Positions 7,563 to 14,073 of a stretch of 64,000 bases of DNA are shown here, one piece after another. This stretch comes from Dyadobacter sp. Leaf189. Lineage in GTDB: Bacteria; Bacteroidota; Bacteroidia; Cytophagales; Spirosomataceae. Under the pieces are notes generated by a model. It made no database searches, was not told where the DNA came from, and saw only the letters and a list, made by a program, of their open reading frames with translations. The stretch's first letter is position 1, and every line of letters starts with the position of its first letter. A program made the position numbers and the translations under genes. The stretch lies in the NCBI RefSeq assembly GCF_001424405.1, contig NZ_LMPS01000001.1, positions 1,919,999 through 1,983,998 of the forward strand. Reading direction: 5' to 3'.

Positions 7563-8153
7563 TTAATCCTTAACGTGCGAATAACTATCATCCGGATTCT
7601 TGCGCCACTTTCGAAGCTTATTTTTGTCCAGTTTTATTTCAAATGCGGATAAGATCTCTGCTACTGTAATACCATCTCTTCCGGCACTGTCTAAAAGGCA
7701 CATCATTGCGTCCGCGTATTCTTCGGGATCTTTAATTCCACCCTCGATATTCTTCTCGATCTCGGCAATCTCTGATTCCAGCTTGCGAAGGCTGCTAATG
7801 GGTGTTGCGTCCGCAAAAGTCTTCAAGCTCCACGCCAACCGCTCCGTTTCCATATCGGCAAGGTGTTTGGTTCCGATGCGTGTTGATTGCTTCATTCGCT
7901 GATTTTTCAATCGTGTCACTACGCCTTTTAGGCTCCGAATTACATTGTCACGAGATTCTAATGTTTTTTGCTGATCCCGATTTGCCTTTTTGTAGTAATC
8001 GAGATCCCGTTGCATCTGGACATAGTTTGAGGACATGGACTCAACTGCATCAGCAATTCTGACCAAAGCGGAAGCCGAAACTTTTTGATCAGTAAGCTCG
8101 TATGGTTCCGGTTGAACTACTCCTATTGATAAGTTCTTGAATGGTTTGCTCAT
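7563..8153 (-). CDS. Coiled-coil protein with DUF550/MazG-like dNTP pyrophosphohydrolase domain
   Basis: The first half (about residues 35-95) is a charged coiled coil (MQRDLDYYKKANRDQQKTLES). The second half matches DUF550-type all-alpha NTP pyrophosphohydrolases: ERLAWSLKTF, then a metal-binding E-x-x-E in ESEIAEIE, then EEYADAMMCLLDSA with the downstream E-x-x-D. Such enzymes hydrolyse (d)NTPs to monophosphate and pyrophosphate; in phages they adjust the nucleotide pool. The coiled-coil extension is unusual and may drive oligomerisation. No purZ gene is seen, so a 2-aminoadenine genome is not implied. Confidence 0.7.
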   Translation of the reverse strand: MSKPFKNLSIGVVQPEPYELTDQKVSASALVRIADAVESMSSNYVQMQRDLDYYKKANRDQQKTLESRDNVIRSLKGVVTRLKNQRMKQSTRIGTKHLADMETERLAWSLKTFADATPISSLRKLESEIAEIEKNIEGGIKDPEEYADAMMCLLDSAGRDGITVAEILSAFEIKLDKNKLRKWRKNPDDSYSHVKD

Positions 8154-8154
8154 G

Positions 8155-8649
8155 TTAAAATGGAATTGGTTTTAAGTTTGCTTTCAAGTAGAGCGGATGC
8201 CCTGGATTTCCAGACTTGGTTAATTTTAGATAATGCCATTTGGCGACGTGTTGCCACCTTCCCGGATTTACCACGGGATTGCCGTGCGCTAACAGATGAA
8301 AGTCACACAAAGCAATCATCTCGTTAATTGCTAGGCAATTTTCATGTGGTATAAGCTCTTCAATGTTGATTCCCTTTAAAATATCTGGATTGGTTTCTCG
8401 ATATGGAAAAAGGTTGCCAACATAAAATCCCCCGAATCCCCAACGCTTGGAAAAATCTGTAACCCTATTAATTGTAGGATCGTCGGATACTGAGTCAGCT
8501 TTCGAAGGGTTATGCATTATCCACAAAATCAGTGGTTTTCTTTTGTCCCATATCCTCCAAAGCTTATAGCGATACTGACCACATTCAGAGATTTCAGCAC
8601 CAGCTTCTACAATTGATGTGTCTTCAAAAATCGATAGTTGGCCTGTCAT
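8155..8649 (-). CDS. DUF1643 family protein
   Basis: The 164-residue protein has the DUF1643 hallmarks: CGQYRYKLWRIWD, WIMHNPSKADSVSDDPTINR, and RWGFGGFYVGNLFPYRETNPD. DUF1643 proteins are frequent in phages and often near DNA-processing genes, but their biochemical activity is not established to my knowledge. The stop lies 1 nt from the next leftward gene and the start overlaps the upstream helicase end by ATGA, so it is translationally coupled to the helicase. Confidence 0.85.
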   Translation of the reverse strand: MTGQLSIFEDTSIVEAGAEISECGQYRYKLWRIWDKRKPLILWIMHNPSKADSVSDDPTINRVTDFSKRWGFGGFYVGNLFPYRETNPDILKGINIEELIPHENCLAINEMIALCDFHLLAHGNPVVNPGRWQHVAKWHYLKLTKSGNPGHPLYLKANLKPIPF

Positions 8650-10316
8650 GTATTTTCCTTGATACGGAGATAGTGCTGAGCAAGAACTTTCATCCGGCTA
8701 TCATCAGAGAACTGCTCACCTGGGATGCTTAAAGGGTCAACAATTCCGTTGCTCTGGGAAGCCTTCAAGCCGAGTAGGTTTATGATGACGGGATCTGATC
8801 CGGAATCACTTACCAAGAAGTGAGCTGTGACCTGGGTAGCTTGACCATCGCGATCTATACGGCCAATAACCTGATCATGAACCTTTGGTGACCAATCCAG
8901 TTCCCCAAAGACAATGTTATTACAAACATGTTGAAGGCCGTCTAAACCTGCTCCTGATCTCAGGGATATGATAAACAGCTTTGTTTCGCCTTTCATAAAG
9001 GCCTGTTTTGCTCTTTCCTTTTGTGCACCAGACTCGCTGCCCGTATACATTACGGGATTATATTCTTTAAGTTCTTCGAGCCATATCTCATACACATCTC
9101 GATGCCATCCAGCCAATACAACAGGCTCGTCGTTTTCAAGAAGGATTTTGACATACTCAGCAACATACCGTGCTTTGGATACACCCGTATTATGCCTTGC
9201 TAACATATCCAACTCCCGGGCAGCTTCTCCTCTCTCCGTGAAAGATGCATTTAATACCCGCATGGCCAGACTTTTGGCGATTGTCTCAAAATGCTTCACC
9301 TTTTCGTGATCATAATCGACAGTATGGATGATTTTGTTGACACTTGGAAGCTCTCTTCCCACATCAGACCTAGTCCTTCTCAGAAACAAGAAACGGTCGC
9401 GGAGATAACTTCCCAATGCTTTTGGATCCTTAACCTTATAATGCATCCCATGGGACACGCACCACTCTCTAAGAAAGTCGTCCCTGCTGCCCAGTGCGTC
9501 TGGATGGATGAGGTTGATCACGTTGTAAATCTCATCTCCAAAATTATAAATCGGCGTCGCCGATAATCCAAGTGAAAACTCGACTGAATGAGAAAGTGCC
9601 TTGCCAGCCTTGTATTTCTCGCTTGCATCCCTTCTGAACTCCTGACATTCATCGAATATTGCAGACTTGAACACCCCTCCTGAGAAGGTATTAACCCAGC
9701 CTACCAAGCAAGAGTACTTTAAAATATAAACGTCTGATTCCGGCAATGAATAGGGCTTTGTACCCTTAATGATATGTGCTTTGAGATTGGTGAATTTTTC
9801 TATCCCTTCTTTCCTCCATTGTTCGGTCATATGAGTTTGGACGACGACAACGGCCGGCAGTGTTTCGGGGTTCAGAAAGGACAGAATTCCTGAAAGTGTT
9901 TTACCCAGCCCCAAATCATCACCAATTAGCAGCCTTTTTACTTTCAGGTAAGTTTCGCTGGCCCGCACCTGATAGTCCCTTGCCTGGAATCCACCATTCA
10001 ACAGCACCACGGGCGGTGTATATTCCGGCATATGGATCCGCTCGACATCATTGATGTCCTGAATATGCTTTTCCTTACCTTTTTGAATCCGTTCCAAAGT
10101 AGTGTCTGAGACAAAAAGCGGGTAGCGCTGCATGAACCAGTCGAGGTCAGCACATATCTCCGGAGAATTTTTGAAGTGAAACGGTACTGATGCTGAAATA
10201 GGGATTTTTGGGAAAAGCTGTTTAAGTTTAATGCACACATGCGGTTCCGCTTTGGTAATGGAGAACCTCTTTTCGCCATAGTCGTAAAAGATCTCTCCGT
10301 AAGTTTTTAAAGCCAT
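8646..10316 (-). CDS. SNF2-family helicase/ATPase
   Basis: This 556-residue superfamily 2 ATPase has a Walker A in GDDLGLGKT, a DECQ Walker B box, motif III LSATPIY, and C-terminal helicase motifs including SLRSGAGLDGLQ and QVIGRIDRDGQ. Such phage SNF2 proteins remodel or unwind DNA at forks. Its start overlaps the end of the upstream nuclease gene by 10 nt, and helicase plus PD-(D/E)XK nuclease is a recurring phage pair. A second SF2 ATPase is fused to a methyltransferase at 14074-16584, so this phage carries two. Confidence 0.9.
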   Translation of the reverse strand: MALKTYGEIFYDYGEKRFSITKAEPHVCIKLKQLFPKIPISASVPFHFKNSPEICADLDWFMQRYPLFVSDTTLERIQKGKEKHIQDINDVERIHMPEYTPPVVLLNGGFQARDYQVRASETYLKVKRLLIGDDLGLGKTLSGILSFLNPETLPAVVVVQTHMTEQWRKEGIEKFTNLKAHIIKGTKPYSLPESDVYILKYSCLVGWVNTFSGGVFKSAIFDECQEFRRDASEKYKAGKALSHSVEFSLGLSATPIYNFGDEIYNVINLIHPDALGSRDDFLREWCVSHGMHYKVKDPKALGSYLRDRFLFLRRTRSDVGRELPSVNKIIHTVDYDHEKVKHFETIAKSLAMRVLNASFTERGEAARELDMLARHNTGVSKARYVAEYVKILLENDEPVVLAGWHRDVYEIWLEELKEYNPVMYTGSESGAQKERAKQAFMKGETKLFIISLRSGAGLDGLQHVCNNIVFGELDWSPKVHDQVIGRIDRDGQATQVTAHFLVSDSGSDPVIINLLGLKASQSNGIVDPLSIPGEQFSDDSRMKVLAQHYLRIKENT

Positions 10317-10663
10317 GCTCTTCCTAAATTAATGACGCAAGTCGGTTTATTGTTGATTTGATGAGGTAGTGTAATTGCTTTGTTGGTGACGAGTATAAAG
10401 GTTTGGACCGCATCGTGCTCGCAGTAGCGACAGCACTGGCGATAAATGCTCTTGGCGGCTCCGGAAATCTTCACCTCTATTCCGACTTCGTTGATCATAA
10501 AGTCAATGATGTCGCCCTCGATTAACTCGACCTCGCGAGTGTGTTCGATGCCTTTCCTTGCTAGCAGATCCGAAATCTGAGCTTGAAGGATTTTTTCGTT
10601 TTGCAAGTCAAACCTGGCTGAACCGAGTATTGAGCCTATGAGCTGCATTTGATTGATCTCCAT
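10307..10663 (-). CDS. PD-(D/E)XK (VRR-NUC-like) nuclease
   Basis: The core shows the PD-(D/E)XK pattern: an acidic EGDIIDFMINEVGIEVKISG, in which the first Asp and the E-V-K form the metal site, followed by a helix SIYRQCCRYCEHD and strand VQTFILVTNK. This fits small phage Holliday-junction or flap nucleases. The frame continues to 10696; ATG 10663 is preferred because it reduces the overlap with the exonuclease gene to 28 nt. It is coupled to the downstream SNF2 helicase. Exact substrate is unknown. Confidence 0.7.
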   Translation of the reverse strand: MEINQMQLIGSILGSARFDLQNEKILQAQISDLLARKGIEHTREVELIEGDIIDFMINEVGIEVKISGAAKSIYRQCCRYCEHDAVQTFILVTNKAITLPHQINNKPTCVINLGRAWL

Positions 10664-11190
10664 ATCGCCGAGCAGTATTGAATTTGATAATGGCAATCAT
10701 CAAGTGCGTTGTGCCTTGTGCCGGAGAATGACACCTGAGCTTTAATGGCGGGATTGATACTTACGAGCGTTCTTACGTCACGTTCATCCCTATAAGTCCA
10801 CGGCGCCGTAAGTCCGGTTGCTTCGTAAGCGTCCAGAAGAATGCCAAGATCAAACCTTGCTGAATTGCCCCAAACTATCTGATCCTTCCCGCAAGAAGAT
10901 ATGAAGTCAGACAATTGCAAAAGGCTTTCGTAAAGACTTTGGCCATCAGGTTTAGCAATGGCCATACGTGCTTCTTCGTTTTGCTGCAACCACCAGATTA
11001 CTGTATCGGCATCCAATTCTAATCCAGCCCGTAAACTGGAATCCAGTGAAACATTAGTGTGAAAAGCTCGGCGTGTCATACCATTTTTTACATTAAATTC
11101 CACCGCTGCGATGGCGATGATTGCAGATCGGGATCCTGTGCCCATCGTTTCAATGTCGACCATGATATGTCCAAATTCAAACACCTGCAT
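10636..11190 (-). CDS. 3'-5' exonuclease, DnaQ/DEDD-like (Rv2179c-like)
   Basis: The 184-residue protein has the DEDD exonuclease residues: the first Asp and Glu in VDIETMGTG, an Asp in NSARFDLGILLDAYE, and a final HNALDDC with His and Asp (DEDDh). WWLQQNEEAR is typical of the Rv2179c-like 3'-5' exoribonuclease family (PF16473) common in phages. ATG 11190 overlaps the upstream gene by 14 nt; an internal ATG at 11163 (MVDIETMG) would avoid the overlap. It could trim RNA or DNA 3' ends during replication or recombination. Confidence 0.85.
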   Translation of the reverse strand: MQVFEFGHIMVDIETMGTGSRSAIIAIAAVEFNVKNGMTRRAFHTNVSLDSSLRAGLELDADTVIWWLQQNEEARMAIAKPDGQSLYESLLQLSDFISSCGKDQIVWGNSARFDLGILLDAYEATGLTAPWTYRDERDVRTLVSINPAIKAQVSFSGTRHNALDDCHYQIQYCSAIWRSIKCSS

Positions 11191-11431
11191 CAGCTTTGTA
11201 CTTTATAGCTTGAATTGTTGACCCTGGGTATCGCTGCTGCATTTGCTCCAATGTCAGCTTAGAGTATATCTGGAAGGACACATGGCCGGACCCGCTCACC
11301 CCAAATTTGTTCTTGCCGGCATACGATCGGTTGATAGGTCCTGAATAAACCTCATTTGAATTAACAAGATTTTGTTTCTGTTTTCCTCTTTTTGGAGCAG
11401 CTTCTTTACTTTTAACTGTACCTCTCTTCAT
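11177..11431 (-). CDS. Small basic hypothetical protein
   Basis: The chosen ATG 11431 (MKRGTVKSKEAAPKRGK) lies 5 nt from a TTGATGAATTTT element that recurs before other early genes; a longer frame from 11488 is less likely. The 84-residue product has a Lys-rich N-terminal half and a C-terminal KLTLEQMQQRYPGSTIQAIKY resembling a short helix-turn unit. No family is recognised; nucleic-acid binding is a guess from charge. Confidence 0.55.
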   Translation of the reverse strand: MKRGTVKSKEAAPKRGKQKQNLVNSNEVYSGPINRSYAGKNKFGVSGSGHVSFQIYSKLTLEQMQQRYPGSTIQAIKYKADAGV

Positions 11432-11436
11432 TGTTG

Positions 11437-11448
11437 TTGATGAATTTT
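11437..11448 (-). promoter_or_regulatory. Variant early-gene upstream motif (AAAATTCATCAA)
   Basis: A variant of the recurrent ACACTTCATCAA element, 5 nt upstream of ATG 11431. A second identical copy precedes the beta-clamp gene. Confidence 0.4.
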
Positions 11449-11503
11449 GATTGTAACGTAGATGGGTATACTGCGGGCCTAAGTTCATGCCCGCAGTAAT
11501 AAC

Positions 11504-12697
11504 TTATATCATGACTGGCATTATCAGCAATTCGACTTCCGGCTCATCTTCCGGGTAGATCAGGATTGCCCGGTTATTTTCTCCAAGCTTCATCGTGATA
11601 TCGCCGCTGACATGTTTGGCTAAAATCTTAGTCAGATAAACGGGATTGATGCCGATCTTAATGGGCGGGCCTGACAGGGAGCTTATTGCTACTGATTCTG
11701 ATGCATCGTTATTGAAGTTTGAATCATAGATCTCAATCTCAATCGACTCATCAGTGATGTTCAGCGATGTTTTTGCATTCTCGTTGGCAAGAATATTTAT
11801 CCTGTTCATTGATGCTTTTAACGGCGCCAGTGGAATAATGCATTCTGATATGTGAGATTTAGGGATCGCCAAGTTGTAATCGGGGAATCTCTCATCAATC
11901 AGCAGTGTAAATACCTTGGTAGTTTCGTTGGAAAACTGCACACCATTATTAGTTATCCGGAGCTCGATTGTTTCACCTGTAAGTTCGCTGATAATCTCAG
12001 CAGGCTTGGTCGGGATGGTGAATGATATCTCTGCCTCGATTTCTTCTTCCAAATCAGCGACATACTTTGTCAGAATGTGCCGGTTCGTTGAAACCACTTC
12101 AAGAGAGCTGCCGAGGGCTTTAAAGAAAATCCCTTGGATTGAAGGCCTGTCTTTATCTTCGCTGACCGACTGTTTGCAGAAGAAAATACCTTTACTGACG
12201 GCCTCGGTCTTGAAGGTTGTAACGGGAGAGATTGAGCAATCTGGCACATTTACGAAGTCTTTTGCTGCGAAGGTTTCGAACCTGTAAGTATTGCCTGCGT
12301 ACCCGATCTCAATCGCGTCGGCTGTGGTTGGATTTCCGACTGAGTCTGTTGTTTGAAATGTTAAATGGGTAATCTCAACCGGCACGTCGGGGATTGATTT
12401 AAGAAGCTTCATTCCCAAGTCCGCCGGGAATAAAAAACGTGCGCTTACAAAAAGTTCATTGTGCTCAATCTCAGTGACGATCGTCTGGTTGAGGTTTGTA
12501 CCGGTAAATTTGAGCTTGCCATCTTCAAGCTGGACCAAAATGTTTGCGATCGCTGGAACAATTGAATTTGGATTGATCGCCCGGTATGCAGTCTCGCAAG
12601 CTCTGAGAAATCTTTTTGAGTTTACTGTGATTTTGGAGGTCACACTGCCTCCTTTGAACTTTTTGCTTTTAGGAATTTCTTCTAGTATTTCTGACAT
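11504..12697 (-). CDS. dnaN: DNA polymerase III beta-subunit-like sliding clamp
   Basis: The 397-residue product has the three-domain beta-clamp organisation: an N-terminal SKITVNSKRFLRACETAYRAI, a central STNRHILTKYV near residue 200, and a C-terminal AILIYPEDEPEVELLIMPVMI ending as beta clamps do. It would encircle DNA and tether a polymerase. No phage DNA polymerase lies in the window, so it may recruit the host enzyme or one encoded to the left. The ATG is 1 nt from a TTGATGAATTTT element. It is a phage paralogue, not the chromosomal dnaN, judged from location. Confidence 0.88.
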   Translation of the reverse strand: MSEILEEIPKSKKFKGGSVTSKITVNSKRFLRACETAYRAINPNSIVPAIANILVQLEDGKLKFTGTNLNQTIVTEIEHNELFVSARFLFPADLGMKLLKSIPDVPVEITHLTFQTTDSVGNPTTADAIEIGYAGNTYRFETFAAKDFVNVPDCSISPVTTFKTEAVSKGIFFCKQSVSEDKDRPSIQGIFFKALGSSLEVVSTNRHILTKYVADLEEEIEAEISFTIPTKPAEIISELTGETIELRITNNGVQFSNETTKVFTLLIDERFPDYNLAIPKSHISECIIPLAPLKASMNRINILANENAKTSLNITDESIEIEIYDSNFNNDASESVAISSLSGPPIKIGINPVYLTKILAKHVSGDITMKLGENNRAILIYPEDEPEVELLIMPVMI

Positions 12698-12698
12698 G

Positions 12699-12710
12699 TT
12701 GATGAATTTT
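12699..12710 (-). promoter_or_regulatory. Variant early-gene upstream motif before the beta clamp
   Basis: Same 12-base element as at 11437-11448, placed 1 nt upstream of the clamp ATG. Confidence 0.4.
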
Positions 12711-13095
12711 AGTCTTTTAGAATTTCATTCAGTAGGATTTCTGCGGCTAGTTCCAGCTGTTCAATACACTCTCCAAAATCGCTTTCGGTTTCTTCGGTAT
12801 ATTCAGTTGGAATTTCAAGTGCTTGTATGATTTCATTTGCCTGTCTAATTGAAGCAAACGGCTGAAAGTTGTGATCTGGAATTTTCGTAAGATCCCCGAA
12901 TCGGTAAACCTCCATTTCCTCATCTTCCAGAAATTCAGTGGCCCTGTCAATCGCCTTACGGCACTCAGTAAGTGGGCCGGTATTCTCTTCATCACAGACT
13001 TCCAGAGAATATATCGCTGTTTCTATGAGGTCATAAATTCCCTCTAATTTTTCTCCTGGTAGCGGCATGGGAAGGACGTTAGAGTGACTGATCAT
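12709..13095 (-). CDS. Acidic hypothetical protein
   Basis: The frame opens at 13122, but ATG 13095 (MISHSNVLPMPLPGEK) keeps the overlap with the upstream DUF4494 gene to 17 nt. The 128-residue product is very acidic and mainly helical, with repeated short Glu-rich helices (DRATEFLEDEEMEVY, CIEQLELAAEILL). No family is recognised. An acidic surface could mimic DNA, but nothing else supports that. Confidence 0.55.
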   Translation of the reverse strand: MISHSNVLPMPLPGEKLEGIYDLIETAIYSLEVCDEENTGPLTECRKAIDRATEFLEDEEMEVYRFGDLTKIPDHNFQPFASIRQANEIIQALEIPTEYTEETESDFGECIEQLELAAEILLNEILKD

Positions 13096-13579
13096 GTTTG
13101 CGTTCTGCCAGTACATCCGCAAGCGGCCTCATATTGTCAGGAACCTGGTCCGGTTCAGAATTGTAGGGGAACACATCTACAATTGGAGTCAATACTATAT
13201 CCGTCGTTTCGTATGGGATGAGGAAGTTGCGCATGCTTTCGTTGATCCTGTCGAGAGCCTGCTGAATACCATCGGCATTCACAAGCATATAATTCACAAC
13301 CTTTTTCTCCTTGCCGCTCTTTTCATCGACCGAGAAGTAAATCACCTTTGCTTTAAACCACTGCTCACCTTCTTCGTAAGTAAAAATATCAGCAAGCCTC
13401 ATTCTTGTGATGCTCAACACGCTGAAATCGCTCGCGCCTGTCACAATGCTACTGTAAGCTCTTGCTTCCGCCTCCGTGAAAGAAACCGCGTCAAACAGGA
13501 ACGCTTCGTTGATAGTCCGAAGAGAGCCTGCCTCATCTTCTTTTTGATATCTGATTTTTGATAAATACCAGCTGGCCAT
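13079..13579 (-). CDS. DUF4494 family protein
   Basis: The 166-residue protein matches DUF4494, common in Bacteroidota phages and conjugative elements: an N-terminal W-Y-x-S-K-I-R-Y strand, AFLFDAVSFTEAEARAY, EGEQWFKAKVIYFSVDEKSGKEKK split by a short loop, and a terminal IVDVFPY. Function is unknown. It starts 1 nt from the stop of the upstream variable-repeat gene. Confidence 0.8.
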   Translation of the reverse strand: MASWYLSKIRYQKEDEAGSLRTINEAFLFDAVSFTEAEARAYSSIVTGASDFSVLSITRMRLADIFTYEEGEQWFKAKVIYFSVDEKSGKEKKVVNYMLVNADGIQQALDRINESMRNFLIPYETTDIVLTPIVDVFPYNSEPDQVPDNMRPLADVLAERKHDQSL

Positions 13580-13580
13580 A

Positions 13581-14063
13581 TTAGTTTTTGAGGATTATGT
13601 TGTAGATGTCTATGAACTGTTTGCCGGCGTAGGTCGCGAGTTCCGACGTCCGAAAAACGAGGCGGGAACCGACAGTCGTGTACGAGCCGTCGTAGATGCA
13701 ATCGTCGAACGAGAACCCGGAACCACCCGCGGGCTTAAACCAAGGATAGTATTTGGCTTGGGTGCTATCGTTCCAATTCGGCTGCCATCCTTCATTAAGT
13801 ACTCTTGCGATTGTCACCAGCTTGTGCGATGCAAAGTGGTACTCCCTGTCTTGTTCCGGAAATGGTTTAAAATTGTCAATGGTCATCGGGTTGATCCCCA
13901 CGATTGCACATGCATCTTCATACGAACCAACTCGGTCAGTGATGTCGCCATCAAAGTTATGATCAGGGAACAAGTCCCTTAAAAATGCTTTCTGTTTGGC
14001 CGTGCCATTTTTGAAAGCGACATACGCGTTTTGAACGCTGATTTTCAGTTCTGCTGTTTGCAT
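13581..14063 (-). CDS. DGR target protein 1 (variable-repeat protein)
   Basis: A 160-residue product carries a C-terminal variable repeat. The family layout is a helical N-terminal half with RVGSYEDACAIVG, a KLVTIARVLNEGWQPNW core, KYYPWF, then AGGSGFSF leading into the diversified segment and a conserved tail SRLVFRTSELATYAGKQF. The fold is probably the C-type-lectin-like fold used by DGR targets. ATG 14063 abuts a TGATGAAGTGT element and is preferred over an upstream in-frame start at 14108 that overlaps the helicase-methyltransferase gene. It lies about 8.9 kb from the template repeat and far from tail genes, so its ligand is unknown. Two paralogues sit at 22720 and 26451. Confidence 0.85.
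   Translation of the reverse strand: MQTAELKISVQNAYVAFKNGTAKQKAFLRDLFPDHNFDGDITDRVGSYEDACAIVGINPMTIDNFKPFPEQDREYHFASHKLVTIARVLNEGWQPNWNDSTQAKYYPWFKPAGGSGFSFDDCIYDGSYTTVGSRLVFRTSELATYAGKQFIDIYNIILKN
13659..13734 (-). repeat. DGR variable repeat VR1
   Basis: Aligned by hand with the template repeat at 22622-22696 without gaps. I count 14 differences, all at positions where the template sense strand has A; all 53 non-A positions match. It sits 78 nt before the end of target gene 1. Confidence 0.93.
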
Positions 14064-14073
14064 GATGAAGTGT
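14063..14073 (-). promoter_or_regulatory. Early-gene upstream motif copy overlapping VR1 target start
   Basis: TGATGAAGTGT on the plus strand (ACACTTCATCA in sense) whose last base is the A of the start codon of target gene 1. Confidence 0.45.

Noticed and set aside
7563..8153. Sign of a 2-aminoadenine (Z) genome from the MazZ-like domain
   Set aside because: No purZ-type gene or DpoZ polymerase is visible, and DUF550 domains occur in many ordinary phages.
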